Below are positions 9,385-20,500 of a DNA stretch of 64,000 nucleotides, one piece after another. Both the position numbers and the translations under genes were made by a program. This DNA comes from Rhopalosiphum padi (Eukaryota; Arthropoda; Insecta; Hemiptera; Aphididae): contig NC_083599.1 of NCBI RefSeq assembly GCF_020882245.1, forward strand, positions 5,704,001 to 5,768,000, written 5' to 3'. Numbering within the stretch: position 1 is the stretch's first letter; every line of letters starts with the position of its first letter. The notes under the pieces are model-generated. The model saw nothing but the letters and a program-made list of their open reading frames with translations. It was not told the DNA's origin and ran no database searches.

Positions 9385-11435
9385 GGCTACAACTAGTTTG
9401 CGCACATTTTAAAATTTCTCTGCGAAAACATGTAACTCGTTTGCGCACAACATATTGTAGAAGGAACCACTCGATTGCGCACAACAAATGACATTCAATA
9501 ATATGGTATAGTCATGATTATATTTTGTACATAATATTATTATTATATACCTACACAGCTACACACAACACACGTGCAAACAATGATATTAGGTATATGG
9601 ATAATTGCTTTTTAGACGCAAATAATGGTCTGTAATCGGCAATATTACTTCGATAAACTTTATCAGTAATTATGACCCATCAATAAACTGGTACAATCGT
9701 TTTGAAATCACAAACACAAGTTTTTAATTTTAGTTTCGACAATTCTCTCGTACAGTGTTTACAGAAATATGGATTACGAAATAACAAATATATACTATAC
9801 GCGTCGCGGTAAAATGTGTGTTTCTATTAACAATTTTAAGTTTTCGAAGTACAGAAAATTAAAATGTGGGAATTTTTCATTACGATGTACCAATAAAAAA
9901 TGTAAGGCAATTGCTACATTAAATCCTCAGTGTACAAGTATTATTAATCATAAAAACGAACATAATCACAGTGAATATTCTGAGAACGCAGTACATAAAG
10001 ATATTATCCGTAGTTCTGTTAAGAGAAAGGCCGTTGAAGAAATGCATACACAACCAAGTAAAATTATTAGACGAGAATTATTATTAAAATCAGATTATAA
10101 TTTAAATCATGGTGACATGCATTTGTTACGAAATTCAATGTATGCAACTAGAAAAAAACATTTCCCAAAACACCCAAATACTGTTAACGAGGATGTATTA
10201 CAGCTGAAAGAATTTCAAGTTAAATTTAAAGATGAACAATTTTTGTATTTCAGTGACGATAATAGTGTAGTATTGTTTACATGCTCAACAAATTTAAGTG
10301 CTTTATGTGATGCTCCACATGTATTTGGAGATGGAACATTTTCTTATTGCCCAAAATTATTCACACAACTGTATACTATTCATATTTATCAAAATTATTT
10401 TTACGTACCAGTAGTATTTTGTTTTTTAGAAGATAAACATACGTCAACATACACAACTATGTGGGAAACACTTCAAAATCTTTGTACTCACATTCTCGAT
10501 CGGCAACTTATTATTAAAGAATTTCATGTTGATTTTGAAAAATCAGCTCATAGCTCAATTTTAAATGTCTTTCCACAGTGTAAAATTGTATGCTGCACAT
10601 TTCATTTAGTTCAATCTTGGTTTCGTCGAATCCAAAAAAGTAGTAAATTATTACAGGAATATAAAAATAATAATTCAGAGGTAGGTAAATGGCTTAAATA
10701 TTTTTTTGGTTTGCCGTACTTGCCATCTGATGAAATAGAAATAGCATTTTCAAATTTAATAGCTATAGCTCCACCTGATGGATTCTACTTCTCCGATTAT
10801 GTTTTTTCATCATATATATTACCTAATTCAAATTTCAATCCATCCCTGTGGGCAGGCAAACCAGATGATTTACCCAGAACAACGAACGGAGCTGAAGCAT
10901 TTCATAGGCATTTTAATAATCAATTCTATAACCCTCATCCACACGTATACCAAGTAATAGATGTTATTTTAAACATTCAATCAGAAACTGATCTTAAACT
11001 GAATTCAATAAAAATGAATATTAATAACTATCGTCGGAAAGAAATGTTACAAACAATTGAGTACATGAAAAATTTGTGGACAAAGTATACAAATAACGAA
11101 ATTGATCAATTAAATTACTTGGAACAAATGGGCAACCACTTCCAAGGTAAACCTTTGAAATAAGTAGGTATCTAATTAAAATAAACATAAATAAATTACC
11201 GCTACAATAAAAATTACTTGTACATATTTTTTAACACATAGCACTCAAAAAATACATTTTTAACCACACCATTGAAGTTAAAATATTCATTGACAGTCCT
11301 AAGTCTGTAAAAGTGGGAAGGGAAATGTGTGCGCAAACCAGTGGTTACACAAGAAATAATCTGTGCGCAAACGAGTTGTAAAAATGTGCGCAAATGAGTT
11401 GTAATTTTAGTAAATGTGCGCAAACCATGTGCACC
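9385..11435 (+). mobile_element. MULE-type DNA transposon inside copy 3 ORF2
   Basis: A 2,051-bp element with inverted ends, internal repeated terminal motifs, a 10-bp target duplication and a single intact transposase gene. The duplication length of 9-10 bp is the usual one for Mutator-like elements. It interrupts the retrotransposon just before its conserved KYLG motif, and joining the flanks restores the expected protein order. It is much more AT-rich than the surrounding retrotransposon. Confidence 0.9.
9769..11163 (+). CDS. MULE transposase with FLYWCH zinc finger
   Basis: A 464-residue protein from ATG 9769 with no interruption. Residues about 8-66 form a FLYWCH-type Cys2His2 finger (LRCTNKKCKAIA ... 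HKNEHNHS), a DNA-binding module common in insect MULE transposases. The catalytic region starts at FGDGTF (about residue 186, first Asp). It continues through a PVVFCFLEDK segment, then FHVDFEKSAHS (about 255, second Asp) and CCTFHLVQSWFRR, the C-x2-H block typical of MULE. A later NGAEAFHRHFN block (about 375) would supply the glutamate. The length is short but plausible for a single-gene element. Both the gene and the terminal repeats look intact, so activity cannot be excluded; there is no direct evidence for it. Confidence 0.87.
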   Translation: MDYEITNIYYTRRGKMCVSINNFKFSKYRKLKCGNFSLRCTNKKCKAIATLNPQCTSIINHKNEHNHSEYSENAVHKDIIRSSVKRKAVEEMHTQPSKIIRRELLLKSDYNLNHGDMHLLRNSMYATRKKHFPKHPNTVNEDVLQLKEFQVKFKDEQFLYFSDDNSVVLFTCSTNLSALCDAPHVFGDGTFSYCPKLFTQLYTIHIYQNYFYVPVVFCFLEDKHTSTYTTMWETLQNLCTHILDRQLIIKEFHVDFEKSAHSSILNVFPQCKIVCCTFHLVQSWFRRIQKSSKLLQEYKNNNSEVGKWLKYFFGLPYLPSDEIEIAFSNLIAIAPPDGFYFSDYVFSSYILPNSNFNPSLWAGKPDDLPRTTNGAEAFHRHFNNQFYNPHPHVYQVIDVILNIQSETDLKLNSIKMNINNYRRKEMLQTIEYMKNLWTKYTNNEIDQLNYLEQMGNHFQGKPLK

Positions 11436-12356
11436 CGTTCCATGAAGTATCTGGGCGTTGAGATCGACTCCAGACTGATGTTTACCAAACACGTCGAACA
11501 AGCTTCCCGGAGAGCCACCGAGGCAGTGCTGGCCATTGGAAGACTGATGCCTAACTTGAGCGGTCCTTCGCAGGCCAAAAGAGCGTTACTATCCTCAGTC
11601 GTCAATAGTAAGATGCTTTACGCGTCCTCAGTGTGGGCCGCTCGAGCGACAAAGACCGCAAAGAACCGGGCCGAACTCGCGAGGGCCCAACAAAGAATAG
11701 CCCTCCGCATCACGAGAAGCTACCGTACAGTATCCGCCTGCGCATCCTCGGTACTCTCGACAATGGTCCCAGCCGATCTACTGGCTAACGAGAGGGCGAG
11801 GATCCGACTACGCCTAGATGATACAAACGAAGAGACCAGCACACCAGAAATTAAAAAGCAGGAGAGGGCAATCTCCACAGCGGCTTGGCAAGCACGATGG
11901 GACCGGTCCGCCAATGGACGCTGGATACATCGCCTGATCCCGGACGTAGGACGATGGCTCACCAAGCCCCCACTCAACCTGACATTCCACCTGACTCAGG
12001 CTCTAACCGGCCACGGTTGCTTCAGAGGGTACCTGCACAGGATGAACTGTGCCGAGGATAGCTACTGCTTCTACTGCATGGACCCCGAAGACACAGCCGA
12101 ACACACACTGTTCGCTTGTCCTAGGTGGGAGGACGACCGCTCCCGCATGGTCGAAATCCTGCGAAGACCACCGGTGCCTGAAGACGTCGAGGAAATCCTG
12201 TGCGGTCCCCGACTAGACGCACTATCCGACGACGCAGCATCCAGGTCCAGGCTGCTCGCACAGGCTCACAAAAATCGGCTCGGCCTTATAGCTATTTTCG
12301 AGTCAATCCTCGCAACCAAGGAAGAAGAAGAGAGAGAAGAGCAGACCAACGCCTAA

Positions 12357-12600
12357 CCGGCCATCCAGCCACCCAGGACACACAAAGGAGGACACAGTCA
12401 ACCATCGCAACCGCGAAACGTCGGAGGTGCCACTGATCGCGTCACTCCATCATCCACCGTGGCACCACGGGAGTGAAGTCCCCATCGGCGCCCATATAGC
12501 GGTCTAAGCACAGGCCAGCGACCAGGGCCATCGGGTACGCCCACGGACGCGACGTCGCTTGCGTTACCAACCACGGTATCCGGCTTTTCGCAGATATCTT
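12357..12600 (+). other. transition between copy 3 and the tandem array
   Basis: GC-rich sequence after the ORF2 stop, with no poly(A). From 12477 a reading frame is open and runs uninterrupted into the Myb/SANT-like ORF of array unit A. The other units have different sequence before their equivalent of 12601, so this stretch may be the original, pre-amplification flank of that ORF or simply 3' UTR of copy 3. Confidence 0.5.
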
Positions 12601-12863
12601 CATCACTGCCTTCGCCGACCGAATATTTGACGTTTGGTCTAAATGCGCTAAAATTTAGATCCCCGACAAGGGTTAAGTATTCTTCAGAAGAAGAGAAAGT
12701 GCTCAAACGACTCATTCTGACTAACGATGGGATTCTTAACACTACCGAAGGTTTAATGAAGTTGTTGAAGACATCGCCCTTCAACAAGATCCATAAAAGG
12801 TCATTGGTATCGATTAGGACCAAGGTTAGGGACCTGAATAAAAAGATATGGTACGAAGGTTAG
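12477..12863 (+). CDS. short Myb/SANT-like ORF, unit A (extended form)
   Basis: The frame is open from 12477 to the TAG at 12861-12863, about 128 codons, with no clear ATG start. The last 60 residues look like a helical Myb/SANT-like repeat: YSSEEEKVLKRL, a middle helix, then RSLVSIRTKVRDLNKKIW. An acidic EEE in helix 1 and a basic third helix suit a DNA-binding helix-turn-helix, but this is a pattern judgement. Unit A has Lys where other units have Arg in the first helix, and its upstream sequence is unique. It could be the last exon of a gene whose start lies elsewhere. It lies 125 bases before the telomeric tract. Function unknown. Confidence 0.4.
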   Translation, partial: SPHRRPYSGLSTGQRPGPSGTPTDATSLALPTTVSGFSQISSSLPSPTEYLTFGLNALKFRSPTRVKYSSEEEKVLKRLILTNDGILNTTEGLMKLLKTSPFNKIHKRSLVSIRTKVRDLNKKIWYEG

Positions 12864-12903
12864 ATATTGTTTAATTTTTTTTTTTTTCTCACATCCGTGA
12901 AAA

Positions 12904-13248
12904 GTGGATTAGGCCTACTGGGGAAACCACTTAAAAAAAACGCACCATTTGCTGTACCTCAAGGGTGGTGTGGAAATCAGCACGTCAGGTTAGGTTAGGT
13001 TAGGTTAGGTTCCCCCCCCCCCCGACGGAACCCACCTTGCCGTGGTGGGGGGGCTCACGGGCCATTCACTTGGTCCGTGCTAAGAGGTTCCACCTATAGC
13101 ACCGACACTTGTCTTAGGTGGCTGGTGTCGGATGGTCTGGCCCGCCTGCCATACAACGGCAAACGGACCAAGCCGACCCAGACCTAACACGTTGGGGCCG
13201 GCAGGACTGGTTCTCCTGCTACCTACAGCAAATGGGCGTAGAAAAAAG
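12904..13248 (+). repeat. junction cassette, unit A: hairpin block, telomeric tract, C12, SART-like 5' UTR fragment
   Basis: Hairpin block 12904-12987: GTGG/CCAC stem at 12904-12907 and 12927-12930; TGCTG/CAGCA stem at 12950-12954 and 12978-12982. Telomeric tract 12988-13011. Twelve C at 13012-13023. From 13024 the sequence matches the 5' UTR of copy 2 (shared GCCGTGGTGGGGGGGCTCAC, then GGTCCGTGC and CAGCAAA-GG repeats). It stops at about 13248, where the gene exon begins. Confidence 0.85.
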
Positions 13249-15515
13249 AGAATTATTCTGAATATGATTCCGATTCCTCTGCTGAGGAGGATGTTGTATC
13301 ATTGGATTCCGTTGATGTGAATTGGCGGAAACGATTTATTGAAACTATTTTTGGTCCTGCCTTGGCCAGGCTTTCGTCCAAGTCGTTAAGCAGGATGAAA
13401 GGTGCCGGTAACGTAACCTCTGACAAGTGGCACATCCATCATTCCGAGTGGTCTAAAATATGTTTTTATGTTGATAAAATTGCCAAAGAAGACGATACTT
13501 TTGGACAGTATCTGTGAGCTAATTTTTTTTTGTAATTTTTTGCGTTCACTCATTTTGCATATCGATTGTTGTTATTTTATTCATATATATTTTTTTTTTG
13601 GTTTAAATGTAGATTTTATGTTGCCGCTCATGGTCTCCACTTGTCCCCCGAATCCACCATCCCTTTTATTAGCCGATTTATGGATCCATTTAACCCATCA
13701 ATAAAAATTGTTCAGTTGCATTATGCCATTAATCTTCGTATGAAGTCTTCTTGTAGGGCATTAATGTTCAGTAGACAAAGCGTGTTGCAGTGTTGCTCGA
13801 ACACTAAATTTTATCACGGCCTGGGGTCGTATGATTTTGGTTATTTCAAGGGTAACCCCAAACCCGAACACCGAGTAATTTTTTTTTTTTTTATTATTAT
13901 AACAAAAATGAAATATTAATTATAATTGTTTTTTAGAATTTGTTGCCAAACGCTACATATTTACAGGGATACAACCCCGCCATACACCTACTCCGTCGCG
14001 GGTTAAGTGATGTCGGGGTTGTCACTTGGCTGCTACTCGGTGGCCGGTCTGTAAATAAAAGCGGAGTGTCATTAGTCAGGAAAGTCAGCGACGTTGGTTC
14101 GCAATTCGTATCGTCTATGTCCAACTTTCTTTCGGATGCCGTGACCGGGTGTGGCGTCCGTCTTGAAAGCGTTGTCACAGGCGAAAACTCATCTTTCGTA
14201 TTATCACTAATGGCGACGTATGGCTCTCGTTTATTGGAGTTTTGTGTTAAACAGCAATTATTAGTTTTCTCTACTGGCCATTTTATGTTGATTCCAGAAT
14301 AGTTTCAGTTCTTCGACGGATTAATAAATCCATTGACGTTGCACATAAGCATAAATTCGAGAGGAATGTTCGTATATGTTTTTCAATATTTTCTATTGGA
14401 TTAATGTCGTTTATGTTTGCCTTAAAAAAATGATTATTTTATGGTTTTATTTTTAGTTGTTATCCGAGATTTATGACTTGGAGATAATTTTGAGATTTCA
14501 CGTGTTTGGTGAATCTCAATTTTCGGATTCTGTCCGCTTGTCGTTGTTATTTCCCTGCAAACAGATTGTACCGGGCCGTGGCCGGAAAAGTCGACGTGAC
14601 GCTGACGGGTTTGTGAGGTATAATCCATCAGCAGTTGGCAAGAACGTGAACTTTAGCAATTTTAATCTTTTTGGTCATGTGCCAATTGGCTCGTTTGTTA
14701 GAAAAGATTTATGCCGCTTAATGGAAATACTAAAGAATGATATTTTCCATTCTTCTGCTAACGAGGTGAGTTTGATTGTTGTTTTTCTTTTGTATTTTAT
14801 GACTTTTTTTTATATATCGTTTATGCTTAGGCTGCTGAACAATGGTCGTTGTTGTTGTATAATATGATTTCTGGTGAATGTGGTATGGGGACTGCAGTGA
14901 AGTCGACTAACTGTTTTTCCATAAAGAGACTTGTTCGGGATTATGGCAGTGGATCTTGTGACAGTTCTCTGGGAAAACTGTCAGTCGCCCGTAATATTTC
15001 TTTTGAAGACGTTTTTGCCAGGCTGATTGATCCCCATAGCTACAGGCTAGACATAGTTAAATCAATTTTTGAGAAAAGGGATGATTTTCATGCCGTAAAA
15101 TTGAGGTTGTCCGCGGTGATTAGACACTGTTAAGTTATACCAGCGATGTATGTGTTCCCCAATAATACCAATAGCAAATCGTAAGTGTCCATTATATGTT
15201 TTGTTTTGTTTTATTTTGTTGATGTTTCGATAATTTCTAGATGTGACTGGGTGTTCGTGGGCATTGATGATCCGAAGTCGAAAATCGTTATTTCGACAAA
15301 GGCTGAAATGGTGGAAGCTAATCGATATCATCTTTTAAGCAGGAAAAAAATCGACTTTTTCAATGTATGATAATATAATGTTTTATTTGTTTTTACAAAT
15401 TCAGTTGTCTGAATTGTGTACGACGTTTAATTATTTTTTTTTTTTTTTTTAGGATTCTTCAAATAGTCCTAAGTTTGATCCAAATGTCGGGGTTAACGTG
15501 AGCGAATGCTCTGAT
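13249..15515 (+). pseudogene. decayed multi-exon gene, unit A, paralogue of the 54.5-kb gene
   Basis: Exons inferred from splice sites and match to the intact relative: 13249-13513, 13613-13874, 13937-about 14367, 14457-14765, 14831-15180, 15241-15364 and 15453-15515. Shared landmarks: FGPALARL, KWHIHHSEW, FYVAAHGL, GLGSYDFGYF, YNPAIHLLRRGLSD, WLLLGG, SEIYDLEIILRF, GECGMGT and RCDWVFVG. Intron phases agree with the relative. Defects: a one-base frame change at about 14260-14285, after which YWPFYVDSR continues in another frame; TAA at 15131-15133; a weak GTTCGT donor near 14368; and loss of the first two exons, replaced by the telomere/SART-like fusion. All other units share the frameshift and the stop where the region is present. 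Function unknown. Confidence 0.85.
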
Positions 15516-15559
15516 GTATGTATATTAAGACGTAAATCCGTCTCCAGACCATCGTGCAT

Positions 15560-15822
15560 CATCACTGCCTTCGCCGACCGAATATTTGACGTTTGGTCTA
15601 AATGCGCTAAAATTTAGATCCCCGACAAGGGTTAAGTATTCTTCAGAAGAAGAGAAAGTGCTCAGACGACTCATTCTGACTAACGATGGGATTCTTAACA
15701 CTACCGAAGGTTTAATGAAGTTGTTGAAGACATCGCCCTTCAACAAGATCCATAAAAGGTCATTGGTATCGATTAGGACCAAGGTTAGGGACCTGAATAA
15801 AAAGATATGGTACGAAGGTTAG
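15560..15822 (+). CDS. short Myb/SANT-like ORF, unit B
   Basis: Same 3' part of the ORF as in unit A (SPTEYLTFGLNALKF ... IWYEG), with Arg instead of Lys in the first helix (VLRRL). Upstream it is fused to the last exon of the preceding unit's pseudogene, in another frame, with an in-frame TAA shortly upstream. No convincing start codon, so it is probably not translated alone. Confidence 0.3.
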
Positions 15823-15863
15823 ATATTGTTTAATTTTTTTTTTTTTTCTCACATCCGTGAAAA

Positions 15864-16209
15864 GTGGATTAGGCCTACTGGGGAAACCACTTAAAAAAAA
15901 CGCACCATTTGCTGTACCTCAAGGGTGGTGTGGAAATCAGCACGTCAGGTTAGGTTAGGTTAGGTTAGGTTCCCCCCCCCCCCCGACGGAACCCACCTTG
16001 CCGTGGTGGGGGGGCTCACGGGCCATTCACTTGGTCCGTGCTAAGAGGTTCCACCTATAGCACCGACACTTGTCTTAGGTGGCTGGTGTCGGATGGTCTG
16101 GCCCGCCTGCCATACAACGGCAAACGGACCAAGCCGACCCAGACCTAACACGTTGGGGCCGGCAGGACTGGTTCTCCTGCTACCTACAGCAAATGGGCGT
16201 AGAAAAAAG
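15864..16209 (+). repeat. junction cassette, unit B (C13)
   Basis: Same order as in unit A: hairpin block 15864-15947, telomeric tract 15948-15971, thirteen C, then the SART-like 5' UTR fragment up to the exon start at about 16210. Confidence 0.85.
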
Positions 16210-16879
16210 AGAATTATTCTGAATATGATTCCGATTCCTCTGCTGAGGAGGATGTTGTATCATTGGATTCCGTTGATGTGAATTGGCGGAAACGATTTAT
16301 TGAAACTATTTTTGGTCCTGCCTTGGCCAGGCTTTCGTCCAAGTCGTTAAGCAGGATGAAAGGTGCCGGTAACGTAACCTCTGACAAGTGGCACATCCAT
16401 CATTCCGAGTGGTCTAAAATATGTTTTTATGTTGATAAAATTGCCAAAGAAGACGATACTTTTGGACAGTATCTGTGAGCTAATTTTTTTTTGTAATTTT
16501 TTGCGTTCACTCATTTTGCATATCGATTGTTGTTATTTTATTCATATATATTTTTTTTTTGGTTTAAATGTAGATTTTATGTTGCCGCTCATGGTCTCCA
16601 CTTGTCCCCCGAATCCACCATCCCTTTTATTAGCCGATTTATGGATCCATTTAACCCATCAATAAAAATTGTTCAGTTGCATTATGCCATTAATCTTCGT
16701 ATGAAGTCTTCTTGTAGGGCACTAATGTTCAGTAGACAAAGCGTGTTGCAGTGTTGCTCGAACACTAAATTTTATCACGGCCTGGGGTCGTATGATTTTG
16801 GTTATTTCAAGGGTAACCCCAAACCCGAACACCGAGTAATTTTTTTTTTTTTTATTATTATAACAAAACCCAGATAGCA

Positions 16880-17258
16880 TTTTCGTAATGATAATATTTC
16901 ATTAATATCATATCTTCATTAAAAAAATAATGTTATAATATAAATAATTATATTATATCAAATTATGATTTTTTTAAATAATATTATGAAAATATTAATA
17001 ATTTAACGTCATAATCAAAATATTAAAATAATATTCTGATTATAATATCATTATGTTATTATACATGAATTGTTTAAATGATATTTTAAATGTATTAATA
17101 TAAGACATCATAAACGAAATTATAAAATAATATCGGGATAAAAATATCATAATATCATTTAAATCTGATTATTTATATATCCTAGATGAATTTATTTTCG
17201 TAATGATAATGATGCTTTATTAACAATACATTAATTTCATTTAAAAATAAAATCATTG
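16880..17258. other. subterminal AT-rich region of the EnSpm-like element
   Basis: About 380 bases with no gene, dense in ATAATATT, AATATTAT and TAATATCAT words in both orientations. This is the likely subterminal repeat region bound by the transposase. Confidence 0.5.
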
Positions 17259-17522
17259 AATAGGATCAGTGGCGGTTTATACCAAAAACGGGCCTGTGTG
17301 CAAAACTAAAAAAGGCCCCCCTCCTACATCTTTTTATTCTAAATAATATGGATATTGGATATACATCATAAATTTATATTTTATAACAATGATATACTGA
17401 TATCAGACTGAGAAAATGAGAACCATTTGAAATTGAAAACAATTGTTCTAATTTTTCGTACATAACTGTATTTATTTAATTACTTTTTTTTAAGGAATGT
17501 TGAGCAATAATGGGCCCCTCAA

Positions 17523-20500
17523 CAGTGGCGGACTGGCAGATCGGGAGATCGGGAAATTTCCCGATGGGCCGGTCAAATAATCGAATTATGGGGCCGGACA
17601 ATTTGGTTGTACAAGTAACTAATTACAATTTTTAGATTATAATAAGAGTTTATCAGTTTTTGGTAAATTTAAAATCTATAGAATATAACATAAATAATAC
17701 GTCAATACGATAATAATCGTACCTTAAATATAAATTTGCTTTTCTAAGAAACATACGAAACATAAGGTATTTATATAAATATAAATTACGCTGCCGCCTG
17801 CCGGCCGCCGTCGCCGTGTTGTTTATAATATACGATAACGATATATTATTAATTCGATGTATTATTGTTTTTAGTTGTTATATAATTTAAAAATATACTG
17901 TTTTCGTCCGCGACTAACAACACTGTCGTCTGTGATATTATATAAAATATAAATATTACTTATTACCTAGTTCATTTGTATTTTGTACTATAACTTCAGC
18001 TTTTTAAAGGTAAGTCAAATCAATTTTTAAATAATATATTATTATAATTTATTGTAAAAAAAATAAAGTTATTGTTATAAGGCCTATACATTTTAATCTA
18101 TATTCAATCATTATTAAAAATTGGTTAAATGGTTTAAAATATAATAGAATTATTAGTTTTAGAGGCCTATCCTGCTATCCCCTATTAGCTATTTGAATTT
18201 TGTACCCCAACGAGTGTTGTTGTTTTGTCGTTTTTAAATTGAATTCTTCTTAATTCATATTGTTACGGTTCCCTAAGACCACATATTTTATACTTTTCTA
18301 TAGTATTTGAATAAAAATGCTGATAAAAACCAAGGCTCTGCATCCAAACGTAATATTTTTAGATTATTATTAATAAATAATAATTTAACTCTACCTTTTG
18401 TTATTTATGTTATATTGTTATTCAATTATAATTTATGTATCTTAATTATAACTATAATATAAAATATAATTTTATTTACATGATAAATTACTATTGAGTT
18501 ATATTATATATTGAGGTTCTTCAGTAATAAAAAGAGAAAAACTTTAAAGTTTATATAGAAAATTTCAAATATTTTTTACTCTTAAGTGTTTTATTTAAAA
18601 TTATGGATAACTAAACATTATAAATAGTAAATGTTCAATATGGTTTTATTTAACACTATAAAAAGTAAAAAGAATTATGATACCTATGTAGCTTTTTAGT
18701 TTTTGTACGTCACAGAAGGAAAATATACTTTTGTTCTGGTTGACGATTACCGATTAATAATATAAAAGAAATATACCAACCTATTGATAGCAAATAGGGT
18801 GGACATCAAAGTTACAAAATTTTACATTTGCATTTTTTTCTATTCACCCTATTTTATGGTATTTAATTATCGTTAATTAATTATTAGAAATAACTATATA
18901 GAAAGATATAATAGTGGCAGTTTTTGAAAATTCATATAACATTCAATTTTAATAATTAAGGCTTGAAAATTGAGTAGAGGGTTTTAGCGTTTTACTGTAT
19001 TTTAATAATCCTCATTTAACTTTTGGTTACATCAAACATCCCTAATTGTTATATTTTGTAAAAATTTTAGAACCAAATATCTACCCTGCAAATTAAAAAA
19101 TTAAAAAAATTATTTTAAGAGAGCAATCATGAATATTGATGAAACAAAAAAACGTAAAGGAGGCGCGGAAAAACAACGGGATAAGAAGGCGAAATTATTA
19201 AACAAAGAAGCAAAAAGATGTGGCAACTTAAGAGACATGTTTATTAAAAAAATAAATCATAATATGGCAATGAACGAAAACGTTCTGAACGAATCAGTTA
19301 CCCTCAAAAATCCAACTTTATCAATGATGAACCCAAATACAAGTACAAATGAGTTAGAATGTGAGCAGACTTCAATACAACTTATATGTAGTACTAAAAC
19401 AAAACTAGACGATAATGAAGGAAGTATTGTGGATTTCCCTAATATAGACGATCCAGAAAAAATTAACCCAAATATAAGTACAAATAAGTTAGAATGTGAG
19501 CAAACTTCAATAAAACTTATATGTAGTACTGAAACAAAACAAGACAATAATCAAGAAACTATTGTGGATTTCGAAAATGCAACAAACATTATTGACAAAT
19601 TCAAAAAACCAGAGAAGTATGAAGTTGATGCATTTTTTAAATTTCATCCATACCAACCTACTATTAATATTCCATTTAATCCACAAAAAGCATATAAACG
19701 TACAGACGGGATACATCGAAAATGGTTGACTTTTTCTGAAGCTGAGAGTAAATTATTCTGTTCAGTATGCATTGCATTTTGTGCGTCAACAGATAGCAAC
19801 CCATTTACTTTGGGCATGAACAGTTGGAAACATGTTTATCAACGTATCGCGGAACACGAGGATACATTTTGCCATGTTAAATCAGTGGATGCTTTTCTTT
19901 ATCATGAGCATAGAGCAAATATTCCACACATGTTGTTTTCATCAGCCAGGGAAATTCGACGTAAAGAAGTTATGGAACGACACCGAGTACTAGAAAGAAT
20001 AATTGAAACTATTAAGTGTATCGGAAAAAATTGTATGAGTTACAGATCTCATACAAATGAATCTTCATATACTTTAGAAAATAATAATGTGAGTCATGGC
20101 AACTTTTTAGAAATATTATGTTTAATATCAAAATTTGACGATGTTTTAAGGCATCATTTAGAAAACGTAATTAATAAAAGCAAAAACAGACTTGAATCAA
20201 ATTCTAGTATAACTAAAGGCAGAGGAAATCTTATCACCTTCATTTCAAAAACTACAGTTACATATATCATACAAATACTTAAATCATTAATACAAGAAAA
20301 AATTGTAGCAAACATAAAAGAAGCAGGAATATACTCCATTCAAATTGACAGCACTCAAGATGTATCAGTTAAAGATCAGCTATCAATAATTATACGCTAC
20401 GTAACAGATCGAGTTGAAGAGCATCTATTATCAATGGTGGAAAGTCATTCAGGCGAGGGACGCAATTTATTTGAATTAACTGAAAAAACGTTATTATTAC

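Larger units (their letters stand above)
9375..11445. repeat. 10-bp target duplication and subterminal repeats of the MULE
   Basis: The target duplication is CGTTACATGA at 9375-9384 and CGTTCCATGA at 11436-11445, with one mismatch. Element ends: GGCTACAACTAGTTTGCGCA on the left, and the inverted right end begins GGTGCACATGGTTTGCGCAC. The core GTTTGCGCAC (or one-base variants) occurs three times at the left end (about 9397, 9439, 9473). It occurs four times inverted at the right end (about 11327, 11361, 11384, 11414). These are probable transposase binding sites. Confidence 0.85.
7501..12356 (+). pseudogene. retrotransposon ORF2, copy 3 (7501-9384 joined to 11446-12356), broken
   Basis: The endonuclease is recognised from LQINLQRS, VSEPNW, YSCYNSR, ICGDF (about 7862) and SVIDVTF. 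The reverse transcriptase has ATGPDGIPNE (about 8501), SSYRPLC, YGFRRGRSTED, CGVPQGSVLGP and FADD (about 9164). After the MULE come MKYLGVEID and the C-terminal finger CFYCMDPEDTAEHTLFAC (about 12070). Damage: a frameshift and probable deletion between about 8090 and 8290, in the linker before the DPWGLPYK motif; a TAG near 9207; and the 2.05-kb MULE. In GDFKSWSHEW the usual Asn after GDF is Lys, so a catalytic residue is also lost. Glu-rich tail, stop at 12354-12356. Confidence 0.85.
7164..12600 (+). mobile_element. SART/R1-like retrotransposon, copy 3, 5'-truncated and split by a MULE
   Basis: ORF1 tail, ORF2 and some 3' sequence of a third family; the amino acid sequence is clearly different from copies 1 and 2. 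The left end begins inside ORF1 at the chimeric junction with copy 2. A MULE occupies 9385-11435, and ORF2 resumes in the correct place after the duplicated target. No poly(A) is visible; after 12356 the sequence runs into the tandem array. The exact right end is uncertain. Confidence 0.8.

Noticed and set aside
12398..12823. Minus-strand open frame of 141 codons at the array start
   Set aside because: It is opposite the Myb/SANT-like ORF and includes copy 3 3' sequence, with no domain. The sense frame explains the coding bias better.
12904..12987. Hammerhead or twister ribozyme in the hairpin block
   Set aside because: The conserved cores of these ribozymes are not present, although a GAAA occurs. 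Only the paired structure is supported.
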